Origin: Phoronis australis
Taxonomy: Eukaryota; Phoronida; Phoronidae
Direction: 5' to 3'
Length of the DNA stretch: 64,000 nt
NCBI GenBank assembly: GCA_002633005.1
Contig: NMRA01000091.1
Coordinates: 605,267-669,266 of the forward strand
Position 1 is the first letter of the stretch. The number at the start of each line of letters is the position of its first letter. Under the pieces are notes generated by a model that was not told the origin of the DNA, ran no database searches, and saw only the letters and a list, made by a program, of their open reading frames with translations. Below, piece after piece: positions 1 to 12,600 of the stretch. Both the position numbers and the translations under genes were made by a program.

Positions 1-589
1 GTAACTGATGGTTCTTCGGTTACAAACTACCCTACTTTATAAAGAAACTAGACAGAAAGAGTTTAAATACATTCAAAATCAAATTGACACTGAAGTAATG
101 TGGTGCGAATTCAAATAACATACTCATTCAATTTGTGATTGTGATGTTTTTTGACATCTTGTGGTCAAGTCACCACTGACACTGGTCGAATGGAAGCACA
201 ACTATTTGATTTGAGTTGTTCGTACTGATTTCGTAGAGTTCCATACATATTTGAGTAAAAAGTTCCGAGCATACTGATTTTTAGTGCCCAGCCGTTATAT
301 TTTATTACAGTGAGTGGTGTCGTTGGTGATCGAGAAAGAGATAAACTCAGTCAAGAGCCTGTGATTCAATCAGATGACGATGCAAATCAATGATGACACG
401 AAAATCGAGAGCCGGGGGATATAAAATAGCTCAACAATATTTAAAAAGGTGTCAATCATTACCTACTACGAGTTAAAGGCGTAAATTTTTATCTCTTACT
501 GCCTGTAAGCCAAACCTTGTAAGATTAAAAACATGATATACAGCAAAAATTAAAAAATAATGCCTATGATAGTATGAAACCGCTAAACT

Positions 590-718
590 CACTTGGTCGG
601 CCATTTTTCTCTCTGTTCCCAAATCTCACTAAATCACGAATTTTTCTCGCAGACAAGAACCGGAAGTGGGTCAGAAAAGTGGTTGCAAAAAAGAAGTGAA
701 TTTTGACAGTTAATCGTC
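590..718 (+). promoter_or_regulatory. Likely 5'UTR/proximal promoter of CHPF
   Basis: Just upstream of the CHPF start codon are a YY1-like GGCCATTTT (about 599-607) and an ETS-type ACCGGAAGTG (659-668), both common near animal housekeeping transcription starts. A pyrimidine-rich stretch ending in CGCAG at about 651 could also be the acceptor of a 5'UTR intron, so the true transcription start may lie further upstream. No TATA box is evident. Bases 1-589 are AT-rich and I see no gene in them. Confidence 0.3.
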
Positions 719-3700
719 ATGTCTTTGCGTCGAATCATGTTTAAACTAAAACCGTTTTCACCTGTTGTTTTTGGACTTTTACTGGGTATTGTGTTAAGTT
801 TGTTGACAGCCCCGCGTGAAGAATCCTGTGACACGTCGATTGTTAGTGATCGCCACGGTCGAGGCAGAAAAACGAACTCTGTCAACGAATACCAGAGGAA
901 AATCGAATCAGTTGATTATAAGAAACCGGATGATTTCGAGCCTAGGATAAGAACCCAGCCTAAACCTCGTGAACACAAAAATCTGCCTAAGAAGTTTATT
1001 CGTCCTCGCTACGCCTCTACAGAACTCGGAATTCGTGAAAAACTATTTGTGGCCGTATTGTCCTCTTCACTCAGCGCTGGTGCTGCCCAAAATAAAACGC
1101 TGTCGCACTTCATCAGGAAACTTGTTTACTTCACAGACAGCGAGAAACCCAAAAATAACATTGGAATGTCTGTTGTAACGATCACAAATCGAGAACAACC
1201 TCTCACCGTACTAAAGTACATTTCTGACCGATATCCCAATGCCTATGATTGGATATTTTTAGTAACCGATGACACCTATGTGAGGGGGGAAAAATTGATG
1301 GACTTTGTCAGTGATATCAGTGTGAGCCGGCATTTGTATGCAGGGTCCTTGCAAAATGGACGTGCCTGCTCGATTTCAAGTGGTGTAATTCTGTCACAGG
1401 TACATTAATTCCCTAAAATGCTGCAGTGTGTTAATTTGAAACCTGTTCCTTAGTATTGCAGCATTCCTGCAAAAGTAATTTCATACATAACAGGGCCAAT
1501 CTTAAAAACCTCGGAGCACATAACCGGTGTTAGGTTGAATCAAGACTGTATTAGTACAATTGCATACATTTAGTTGACAAATTGTGGAAAACATCAGTAT
1601 GAAATTTTATGCTGATATCAAGTTGCTTGATTGTGTTTCATGAACTCAACTGAGGTGAATCCAATTTTGTTAGTGTTGATTATATCACTAAAAGAACTAG
1701 GAGTACATTTGTGGTGTTTCTTCATCAAATTGAAGTTTGGAAACTACCACATTGGACTCCTAAGTTGTTTGTTCTTTGTATGTGTTTTATTTTTCAGTCC
1801 GTCCTGAGTAGTGTAGTTTCTGATGCCACATGGTGTTCAAAGAATGCCAACTCCAAGGACCCATCTACCAACTTGCAGACATGTGTCCGTCACGCTACAG
1901 GACTGCAGTGCACAGATCTGGTAACATATCGACGTGTTATTAAATTCCACGTGACAGGGCTCTATGCTTTAGCATTAGGTCAACTGACCAAATGCGGTCT
2001 GACAAAATTCCCAGAGTGCGACATGGGAACTGGGGTCACCAAAATATAATGCGAACCCTTTATGGGGAAGGGCGAGGGTTGGAAAAGTCCTGGTGTCTGT
2101 AAGTGATGCATGGTTGTCAACAAAATCTGAGGTAGTATTGATGAGGCGCAGGTCGCTAAATCGAGCTCTGCTTGAAGTACATGAATCCTTTTAAGTTAGT
2201 TCACGGTATTTTGTATTGAGCTGCAATCCTGTTCTAAACTATTACAGTTTGCGAGTGATCCTCACTGGCTTTGATAACCCATCATTCATTTTCCCCTGTG
2301 GGAAACAGAGATGACTGATAGTAATGACACTGTTTGCAGACTTTCTGTCTTGCAGCACAATAGGTTGCCTTGGCTTGTGCACATGATAGCCTAGTTTGAG
2401 CTAGGTTCTTTTGAAATCTTTTAAATGACCCTTCAGAACCGAGAAACACTTGAATGAGTTAGGGAGTGCCCCAAAATGAGCTTTGTAAATCGTCTGCTCT
2501 CGACACGAGCAAATGATGCTTTGGAAATCAAATTCTACTGTTGTTACCAAAGCAGATATGGACAGTTACTTTCCTCATCCGTGTTGCCCACTAACCTGAG
2601 ACTAAGATTATGTAAAGAATTAATCACAAGGTAGTCTCGGGAACAAAGCAAACGAAGGTCAATGTTCGATTTATAAGCAAGGTGGTATCAGCAACTTGGC
2701 TTTACACACATGCTTGGATGTTCATTTTATAGGATGGTTCATTCAAGACTGCAGACAACCGTCGCTTTAAATTAACCTCTGATGTAGCTTCAGAAGAGAG
2801 CTCAAGTGATCTTGATGAAGTATTGACTGTGGGAAACATTACTGAAGACATGGAAATGTATAAAACACACAAGTAGGTGTACTGTAGCTTTTTGAATTGA
2901 ATTTAAAGTGTAATGATCGATTCATTTTCACAAATTTGTCATTTTTGAGTTTTTTTCAGTGAATTTTAGTTTTTGATTAACTTTGACTAACTAAATGTTA
3001 TTATTTGAGCGTTGTTGGTAATCCTTTCCCCACACATTCTATATATTACCCTGTCTGCATATGACCACTGCTTGATGAGTAAGCATGGTTTACAAGCCAA
3101 GATAATGCTTAGGAGATAATCGAGTTTCCCAATTGCTTCACTGTCCCGCTGTTCCTTGTATTGCCTGTTTGTTATGCATACAGTTGGTTATAATGGTTAT
3201 TTGGTTATCATTAACTTTGTGATGGAAAGAAATGAAAATTACAGTGAAAAGTCACAGAGAGGTGATGGACTGGACACCCAATCAGAACAGAACTATGGCA
3301 TGAAATCTGATGAAGCTGATATTTCCTGCGTTAACTTTTCACCTCTTGGCATGGCCTTGTGTGTTGTCTGTACTGTTGTTTAATATAAAGTGTGATCACA
3401 CAGAACATTATTTGCTTGATATGTCTCTGTTGGTTGAAGAAACCACGCTTTTGTCTCACCACATTCTATTAATACTGAACTGCATTTTCTTTAGACTCCA
3501 ATGAGCAAATCGGGCTAATTATTACAAACTTTTTGGAAATTGCGCGCTTGTTATGAACCACAGTAATTGATTTTTTTTCTTGATGCAATATGATTGCATC
3601 TGCAAATAACATTATCTTTATTTACTGTTGTTCATCAAGCTGATTTTCCTTAAATTTTTGTGCTAATTTCCTTTTGCTTGATGCATGGCGCCGGACTTCA

Positions 3701-6700
3701 TTGCGAATTAGAACTACAGTCAGAGTTCAAAACTTTGTCGACAAAATCATGCCTCGAGGGTGACCAGAGAGCTGGTTTTTGTGCAACCTTCAGTCCCTGG
3801 CATCAGGTGGAAAGTTTCTACAATGAGCATAATTCATCTGTCCAACTGCTATAGTTGTTTTTCTAGCTATTCACAGGTGGCGATGGGGAAAAGCTACATC
3901 AACTTACATGCCTGAGGAATGCACATGTGGTTTGAACTTTGAGCCGTCACCAGAAAATTTGTGCTATTGTAAAAATGCACTTTAAGTAGAATCCTGCCCA
4001 TTTACTGTCAGTCGAGAGTTGTCAGTGTATGCATTGGAATTTGCCTGATAACGACAAATAATCCGAGAAGGAAATGCCTCAAAGGACATAACCAGCTCAA
4101 CAGATTGACACTGGGTTTCCACTTGGCCTTTTGTGATTCACTGCACCTTGGGGTGATGGTAATGGTTATGTCATATTTTCTGTTAGTCAACTGTTCCTTA
4201 AATCTTATCTTGCCTCAGGTATTTTTGTGAGCGAGAGTTGAAGGAAACGCGTAAGCTACTGGAACACACCAAAGACGAAATTTTGACGTTGAAGAGGACT
4301 GCTCCAGGACCTTTACCATCATCATGGCCCATCGGTAAAGTAGACTACAAGATACTTTTATATAGTGTCACTGGAAGTTTTTATGTTTCAAAATGATAAA
4401 TGTCGGCACACCACCAGGTTGTGCTGAGCAAAAACAGGAAAGTTCAGCTCTTGTCAGCTGTGCCAATGTTATGCTTCGTCCAGTATTTTATCGCATTTGG
4501 GCCATAAAGGTAGACTGCAGAACTGTCAAAGTAGGTTTCAGTTAAATCGTCTGCTAACTCGGAGGCACCCTTACTAAAGTGTTCCTCTGAAGCCCAAAAA
4601 CAACAGCGTTACCATTAGCTGGCTATTTAAATTGTGTTGCCTGCTTTGAGTTTAGTAAAGATATCACACTAACGGGAGTTACTCGTGAACCATTTTGTTC
4701 ATTTTGGTGAAGGACATTTATTTAGAGGCACGTAACCTACTGGGGTGATGGGGAAATCAAACCCGTTGTGGTGTTAAGTCTTAAGTGTTCTATTTGGCAC
4801 AAGTGTTAGAAAGTTGGATTGGGGCTTTCAATGTGAGTGTGTTGATTTTGATTGGCAGGTGTGGAGAAACCTTTCAAGCCTGAGACAAGATTTGATGTTC
4901 TTCGATGGGACTACTTTACAGAGCATGAGATTTTCTCCCAGGATGAATTCACTAATGTTACTCCGCTTGAAGGTAGGCTGATAGTTGGAAGTTGAATCTA
5001 GTCATTTGAGAAAGTTAAGTTACAATGAATCATCTGTCATCTGTCATATTTTATTTGAAACCTCACTTATTGCTTAGGCTCTACAACTATCCTTTTAGTT
5101 GTTCAAGACACATTAAATTGAAATTGAAACCACCCTCGCAACTGTCTTAATTGAAAAAATGCAAATTTTGTCCGAAATTTAGGAGATTTTATGATATTCA
5201 GTTGAGTAGTTACCAGTCCTGTGTATCATATCATTAATCTGTATCATGATGTGTGATTCAATGGACCATTCCTAGCGATGTCTTGACAGGCAAAGTACCG
5301 TACAATTTATTTCTTCTAGTATTTATGGTGTCGCTACGGATATGTGCAAATAAGTTACAAGCAGCTTGGCATGTTCATACAAGACAACGTGAGCAAATTG
5401 TGAAAAAAACAGTCTTCGACCGTGGTTGTCACTTGATCAATCAGGACCGTAGTTGTCTGCCTGTGCTGAACTAAAACTTGAGCGGCATACATTCATCTTG
5501 ATGTCATGTGTAACAAAACGTGTCTAATAGAAAACTTGCTGCCAAAATACTCGAATATTTGTATGTGATGTACTTCCACTTTGAAGCTGTCATTTGTTCA
5601 TTTCATGTTAAAAGTATTTCAAAACCAATATTATTCACAGACTAGTAAACAGTGCTAGACTTTATTAGCAGTAGGAACTGATCTAACTGTTTTCACATTG
5701 AATGCATAATTATATCCTGGGTACATTTGTTTTATAATGATTGACATAGGGTCTAACATTAAGTAGTATGTTTTGTAGCATGTAGTCTTGTATGTGAGGC
5801 ATGATCTGCCACAATTGCTTTGTGAAAATCTTGTTCTCACGCGAAACTTTGGAGGTGCATCATACTAAAGAAACATTATTACGAATTTCAGGTGCCAATA
5901 AGCAGGACATTGAAGATATTGTCAAAGTGGCGAAAGACAAATTGAACTCTAAATACAATGGTCGCTATGCTGACCAACACCTGGTAAATGGCTACCGTAG
6001 ACTGGATGCCAATCGTGGTATGGAGTATATCATTGATCTTGGCATGAACGATCAGGTGACGGGTAAGGAAGTTGTGCGACGTGTCCAGCTGGTGCGTCCA
6101 CTAAGTTTCGTAGAATTGGTGCCTATGCCTTACGTGACGGAGAGCACTCGCTTGAACTTGGTTGTACCGGTGACTGTGAGCAACCGTGATGCTATGGCTA
6201 AGTTCCTGGAAGGCTACGCCAAGATCTCGCTGGATGCTGGAGATAACACCAACTTACTGATTGCACTCATATACCCATCGACGGCGCACAAGAAGTCTTC
6301 AGACGAGGACTTGTTTGCGGGTCTCAAATCGTCAATTACGTTTTATGAGAACAAGTACCAGAATGGTGCCCAGATCACCATGGTGACCATATACAAGACC
6401 AACCCAAACCAGATCGACATTATGGATGCTGTGTCTCGGCAGTTTCCAATGACAGCCCTGTTGGTGCTTTGTTCCTCCTACATGGAGCTGACCATTGATT
6501 ACCTTAACCGTGTGCGCATGAACACTATACACAAATGGCAAGTCTTCTTCCCCATTCCTTTCCAGCAGTATAAACCCAACTTGGTCTACAGCCAAACTCC
6601 CACGCCATCTACAGTGAATGTGAAGAAAAACCATGGCTACTTTAACACGCATTCATTTGATCACTGCTCATTTTATAACGCAGACTATGCGAGCGCTCGT

Positions 6701-6940
6701 GGCTCAATAGTGCTTGCTGATGACTTGTTTGATATGTTTGTACGGTATAAGAAGTTGCACGTGTTGCATGCTGTCGAGCCTGGACTCAGACTCCGTTACC
6801 ACAGCAAACAATGCAACCCCCAGTTGTCAGAGGTGGTTTATCAGAGGTGTCTCCTGGAGCGATCAGAAGGTCTGGCTAGTCGTTCGCAACTGGCTAGATT
6901 GGTGTTTGATCATCAGGTTAAGCACAGTGGTGGATTTTGA
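719..6940 (+). CDS. CHPF: Chondroitin polymerizing factor (CHPF-like), six exons
   Basis: Exons: 719-1399, 1798-1920, 2733-2872, 4219-4334, 4859-4972 and 5892-6940. All introns are GT-AG and the phases agree; the product is 740 aa against about 775 for human CHPF. The family (CHGN glycosyltransferases) works in the Golgi, where CHPF partners chondroitin synthase to extend chondroitin sulfate chains. The N-terminus is a type II membrane anchor (hydrophobic residues about 14-31). Family landmarks are the STELGIR block (99-105), DWIFLVTDDT (177-186), the FDVLRWDYFTE block in exon 5, and LVNGYRR plus RGMEYIIDL in exon 6. The first domain keeps an acidic DDT at the DxD position. The second has CSSYMEL (about 585-591) where chondroitin synthases carry DVD, so the GalNAc-transferase half probably lacks metal-binding acids, as in vertebrate CHPF. 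CHPF and CHPF2 are close paralogues; an invertebrate gene may be co-orthologous to both. Confidence 0.93.
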
Positions 6941-7700
6941 TTGATTAGGCTTCTCGCAGCTTTTCTAAGGCAATAGCATTTGTTGGTTGTCTATTATGTT
7001 TTACTGAATAGTTTTAGTGGCCTTATATGAGTACTAGAATTGTTTAATTTATATTGAGCTGTTGGGATTTAGATCTTTTTTTCCCTTTTTTCCCAGTATT
7101 ACGAGCATTTAAGGAGTGGTAGATTGAATCACCCTATTTTGTGCAATAGTGTAGTATTATAGTTTTAGCTCAACTGAATCACAGATATGGTGCTAGATCA
7201 ACTTTGTTTATGAAAACTTCACTGTTTTATTTTCTCTGGATGCAATTATGGACGTAGTGTGCCATAGATTCTTTGTGGTCTCTGATCTTGTGGAAAGGTT
7301 ATCCTACGTTATGGAATGAGTTTTTTGCATTTACATCATCAGTTTGTAGGTTGGAGGGCATTGATTAAGTGGGTGTAAAAGAAATTGCAACATAGTGTTA
7401 TTTACTTGTGGCTGTTATTTGAATTAAGATAATTATGTTTCACTAACTTGTATTGCCCCTTGACTTCCATGGTAGCCCACTTTTTCCACATATTTTTTAT
7501 AAATAAACTTCGGATTTTTGGATATTGTGTTGCCTTTATTTGCTGGTTTCAAGTATGTTTTGAAACAAGTTCCTGACCAAAACTGTTCTTCAAAACTCTT
7601 TAATATTGCCAGAAATGAATGGATCATTTGAAGAATAAATTTTTTGTCTAGTTGGAGAACGTTATTGTAGACTTTAGACCTGGTAAGTGTCAATCAACAA
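6941..7700 (+). terminator. CHPF 3'UTR with candidate polyadenylation signals
   Basis: AT-rich non-coding sequence follows the CHPF stop. Canonical AATAAA hexamers lie at 7502-7507 and 7634-7639; the first is followed by a T/G-rich tract. Either could end the transcript. The short ORFs here show no recognisable domain. Confidence 0.4.
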
Positions 7701-8305
7701 CTCGGCCATTCTTAAATGCACTGCAGAAAACGCTAACAAGACGTTCTCGGCTACCACTGGTGCTGACGACCACCGTGAATCCGATGGACTTTTAACTGCG
7801 AGTGAGGCGGTCGAAAATACGAGTGGAAAAAGTAAAGATTCGAGCAGAAAGTTGGCGCCACTCGTACGCCGCCGAGTGGCCGTCCGGTGTTTTATGTCGT
7901 CTAACTCGTATTTTCGAGCGGGCTTATTGATGTGATGATTACTGACGTTTTGACAACTGTCATATCTGATTGCTTGTCACGGAGTTTCTTTTAACTGGCC
8001 CCTAGCCAGCCTTGCTCAGGGGGTGGTTCGAATTTCTTGAACGTTGGTTTTGATATTTTGCAAACGTCGACACTGGAGTTTTCATTAAGGCCTCCAGTTT
8101 ACGCAGCTTATGATGATCAGGGGGAAGAAAATTTGTATACACAAGGACGACTCTCGGCTCTATGTTTCTGAGATGAGACGGGATTAGTAATACCAGAGAT
8201 GAAGAGATATATGGCACGATATAGGGCAAAGTGACACTGTTGGATGAGGATGTCGTGATGGTTGCTCGCTAAGAACGGGACTCAATTCTTATGTGATGTG
8301 ATTCA

Positions 8306-8370
8306 CACGGCAATATCTCACGTAATCTCGCGAAGTCTTACTCTTTAGCAAGGTCCTAGCGTTACTGAGC
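8306..8370 (+). repeat. Truncated copy of the GTTCAGTAACGCTAGG MITE family
   Basis: The block beginning ACACGGCAATATCTCACG and ending near GTCCTAGCGTTACTGAGC closely matches the right half of the complete elements at 51084-51221 and (reverse orientation) 12839-12977. The left terminal repeat is missing. Confidence 0.6.
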
Positions 8371-8411
8371 GAGAGACAGGTTCATCATGATAACGTTACG
8401 TGGTGCATATA

Positions 8412-8545
8412 GGTGGATCCAAGGGAGGGGGGGTCAATTGAGGGGTCCGGACCCCCTTCTTCCTTTCTTGATATGACATCCAGCGAATTTTCAAGTTATT
8501 GAAAGCCCCCGTCTTAAAAATCCTTCATCCGACCCCGCCCCTTTT
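8412..8545. repeat. Low-complexity G/C-run dispersed repeat
   Basis: It starts with GGATCCAAGGGAGGGGGGG, then has CCGGACCCCC and a distal CCGACCCCGCCCC. This resembles the G-run/C-run terminal structure of the repeats at 13476, 28211 and 28666 but is not clearly the same family. Confidence 0.3.
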
Positions 8546-9190
8546 TAAAAATCATGTATCCGTCCCTATGGTCTAAATCAAAAGTTAAGTTGAGTTGTGA
8601 TGGAAATTCACCGTGACTTCGGAGTCCCGTACTGTCATGCAGATCAGCTCAGTAGGCTACTCGTGGAGGAGGTAACAGGTTGGGTTACTCATTCTCTGGA
8701 TTTACTTGAACAGCTAGGGGGGATGACGGACTGGAAAATGATTGTTCACGAATTTCCGGCCAAAGAGCACGCAAGCTTTTATTATTAGCCGTCTCTATCC
8801 AGTCTTTAGGCTGTCGGTAATCCTGGCCACAGCAGTGGCATTGAAAAGGACTCGAATGATGAACTTTCAGGAGTAAATTCCTATCGTTACAGCAACTTGC
8901 ATCAATGATATGCACGTGCTCATGAAAAAAATCTTATCACAGAGCAACAGAAAGATGATTGCCGTCACCTTGCAATAAACTGATAAACGAAACTGTTTCA
9001 TTACTGCTTATTCGGGCTTCTTATATATTTCTTCGTATGTCTAGTTGATTTATATTTATGCATCTAGCTGTTGAACAATTATATTGATTGTTTTGATAAT
9101 AAACTTCATATATATGTGTAGGGGACACCACGATGTAAAAAAACTAAATTATTTACTTTTTCGTGTCACCGCAGATCGGTTGTCCTATAT

Positions 9191-9280
9191 TTAAAGGCGA
9201 ACTGAGGCAACCTTTTTTCATCTGCCATTTTTTCCAAAATTGAGGTTCGTTGATTATCCCAGACATATTTTTCACTGGGA
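9191..9280 (+). mobile_element. Decayed Kolobok-type terminal inverted repeat
   Basis: TTAA at 9191 is followed by AGGCGA and GAGGCAACCTTTTTTCAT, then ATTATCCCAGACATATTTTTCAC. These match, with mismatches and a small insertion, the left TIR of the element at 59341. No matching opposite end was found nearby, so it reads as a solo or truncated relic. Confidence 0.55.
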
Positions 9281-9399
9281 CCATTGTTAAATAAGTTAAT
9301 CAATCATTCAATCAAAAACCTGCCACTGCTGTTCAGGTAGCTCATGAAAGATCCGTTGTTTCGTGGTCGGTTGCTGTTTTAGCGATTACTTGACGGTGG

Positions 9400-9650
9400 T
9401 CACGGTGCTAGATATAGTAAACTACTGTCAGATTGGACAACCCCCGTCCCAAGACCAACCTCAACGCCATTGGTCAAAATTATGGAAGTCTCACGTGAAG
9501 AAGATATTTTGTAACGTCACTATTACAATACGCATGCGTAGAGAAGACGACAGGGGTACACGCTCAGAACGTATTTTAGCATACATACTGCTTTTATTTG
9601 TCGTTTGGCTGGTTATATTTTAAAGAAATTGACGGTATTTAACGTCCAAA
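9400..9650 (+). promoter_or_regulatory. Candidate PSME3 promoter
   Basis: Within 200 bases of the proposed start codon are a reverse CCAAT box (ATTGG, 9469-9473), a CACGTG E-box (9492-9497), a TAACGTCAC CRE-like half-site (about 9511) and an NRF1-like CGCATGCGTA (9531-9540). This cluster is typical of a CpG-type housekeeping promoter and supports the first exon at 9651. Confidence 0.4.
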
Positions 9651-12600
9651 ATGTCCGTTAAGCAGGCAAGTATCCCAGAGCCTTTACAAGGGACTTTTTG
9701 TCACACTGCCATACAGACCGAGCTTTAGCGCGCCTAAAACTGTTTCCTATGTCGCGCAGCTGGTGCAATAGCCAATAATATGCAAACGTCATTGCCCAAC
9801 CGACGCGAAGCCTATACAGGGTCGGTGGACCAACTAGGCAATGCGTAGCCCCTTCGTCTGTGATCGAGGATAATGTGCTACCCATCATGCTGTCTAGCAC
9901 ACACATTTCACCTCCATGGCCATGAACATGTATTTTAACCGGGTAGACAGTGTCAGTGACCTGGTGAGTGACCACCGTCTCTGCTGGCGCAGATAGTAGA
10001 TACGGCATATGGAGCTCCTGTAGAAGCTACACTAGTCAGCTAGAGATGGTAGTCACTGTCATAAACGGGGTATCGAGATACCTTCTGGATGCAGGTTGTA
10101 AGCTTGTAACACCTGGCCTTGCTACGGCACTAGGCATTGAGGTATCACATCAGGCAGGCTATGTATGCAGTCCCAAGTATTCAAAGTGGTGGTAGTTCAG
10201 TTCCGGCTACCAAGTAGTCGAAGTAAGAAGTTATCACTGATAAGCATAAGTACCGTCACACGAGTTAGGACTGGGAATATACCTAATTAACTTCCTCAAA
10301 ATGGTAGGCAGCATGGTAAGCTCAACTCAAAGGAAACTCGGCAGAATATCATGGACATGACATGTTCAAATTACTTGTCTTCAGTGTTGGTATTATTTAA
10401 CTCATTACATGTACATTTATGCCTCATTCAACGTTATTTGCTGCATTTTGAAATAAGTAACTTTTAATGGGGAAGTACTACCTCCCAGCCTGGTCGCGCC
10501 ACACTAGAGGTGTTGCATCTGCCTAAATTCAATTAAGACGTTTTCACCACGTCAAAATACATTTCACGCTTAAAAATGCCCCCTACAAAAGAGCTTACTT
10601 TCTTCAGCGACCTTTTCTGGTTCTGTGCATACCCTCGATAAAACAGTTCCATGGGAATTAAGATGGAGTTCATGAAGAATTCCAACTCCACTGTTTGGTT
10701 GCAATGAACTTTTTCATCCCGGGCGATAAGCACTGATAAGCTTTAGGGACATCGCACATGACAAGAGAATATATCTAACTTTCTGGCAAGAACATAGGAC
10801 GGAATTTTGTGGATCTTCATATTCAAATTCTGTTAAGTTAATTTTCTTCAGGGTCTCATGGTATGACTCGTTGCGCTGCTTCGTTTGATGTTATTCGTTG
10901 CATTTTGCAATAAATAATTGCTAAGTTCTAGCGCCTGTGCTTGGCAAACTCACTGCAGATACTTCAAAGAAACTGTATGCCAAGTCTAATTTAACTTTGT
11001 TTTATTTCCTCAGGTTGCAGAATTCAAGGAGAAGAGTAAACAAGAGGTGATATTCATTGATTGTGTTCTGAGGTGGCAATACTGCTTTATTTTTCGTTGA
11101 CTTGGATTCATATTTTTAACACATAATATTGTGACGCAGCATTTTTATGATGGTACAGAATGAATGAGTTTGTGTCCCACCTGTAGGGGGTTGTTGATAA
11201 GGATTGATTCCTGCTCATCACCCTCACACCTCTTCCAAGTCCAGGGGTCCATTTCACAAAAAGATACTTGAGACTTAAAATGCGTTTTGACCTATAGACA
11301 GAAATAATTAACAATGACTCCTTTCCAGCTCTCAACAAAACAAAATTTTGTAACCTCGCCAACCCTCAGAGGTTTGGACCAAGTTTGAAACTCTTAAGAA
11401 TGTCTCCTAAATGGGAAAGGGTGACCTGTGTTTTTGGATGAATAACACGAAAACTGTTGGGAAAGAATGTCCATCAAAAACGTACCCATCCTTTAACATT
11501 GTTAGTGTTCTTCATTGAATCATGCTTTTGTCACTCAAAAAGTATAGCAAGGAGTAAGGGGACCCATTGAGGATTGGTTGAAATCACCAAAACAGGGTTT
11601 AGCATCCAGAAATTTTGGTTCTATGTTCCACACAATTATTTCTGAATGGTAATCTAATCTCACTTTGAATACAAAATGTCCGAGCATATAGCCGAAACTG
11701 CTAGTTAGTGAGACAATTTGTATCAGTTATGTCTGTGATGTGCCAATGAATTCGCGCGTAAACTTTTGTACAGTAATTGTAAAGTGGGAGTGCAATATCA
11801 AATTCCTTAATTAAGTCTTAAGTCACTTTTCTTGGATCCTTACTTAAGTCCTAAGTCACTTTTCTTGAAACAGACTCATGGGGTTAGCTTCGTGAAAAGT
11901 TACTGAAGATTTAAAAGACTTAGTCAGAAATTTCGTCTTGTATTTCTCACAACTGCTTCTTTTGAAAAAAATAAGTTAATCTCACCTCGGCAAAGTAGAA
12001 GGTCTCGCAAAGTATTCCCATGATTGTTGGTTTTTTTTAGAATAATTTCCATGGATTCTTTCTAAAATGTGATGTGCTAACAATTGCGTGGCAAAAATTT
12101 TATTCAGTGATCGTAAAATGTGAGCATAAATCTAAATTTGCGACTTAATAAGTCTGATGTTAGTTTTTAGAAATAACAGACTCTAGAAATGTTAACTCAG
12201 AATCAATCGTCACTATTGGAAACGCCAGAGTTACCATGAATAATCATTCTTCTTGAAGCAAAACATAACGTGATACAGTATCACTTAATGCATGCAAAAC
12301 ACATCATTCTTTTGACGAAAGTTGTTTCAATTTGTGGGTTTCACCATTTGAGAGCATTCAGTACTTTGAAGGAGTTTAAGTGTTTAAAGTCTGTATTGCC
12401 TGTTTTAGGCTGAGCGCATTGTATCAGAGATCTTCCCAAAGAAAGTGTTGGAACTGGATGACTTACTCAAGGCAAGTTGCTGTCAGAGTTTCCACTCACT
12501 TTAAAGCAGATCGCTTTTGTCTAGCTTATCGAATACCTTATGTGAGTTTGTATGATTGTGTGGGTGGATGGGTGTCTGTATATGAGTAGAGCTGCTTAAC

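Larger units (their letters stand above)
7700..9400. other. CHPF-PSME3 intergenic region
   Basis: No gene is recognised. A short GC-richer patch (about 7790-7920) is open in one frame but has no domain. The interval also holds a truncated MITE (8306-8370), a G/C-run repeat (about 8412-8545) and a decayed Kolobok end (9191-9280). Confidence 0.5.

Noticed and set aside
6332-6652. 106-codon minus-strand frame inside the last CHPF exon
   Set aside because: Antisense shadow of strongly conserved CHPF coding sequence.
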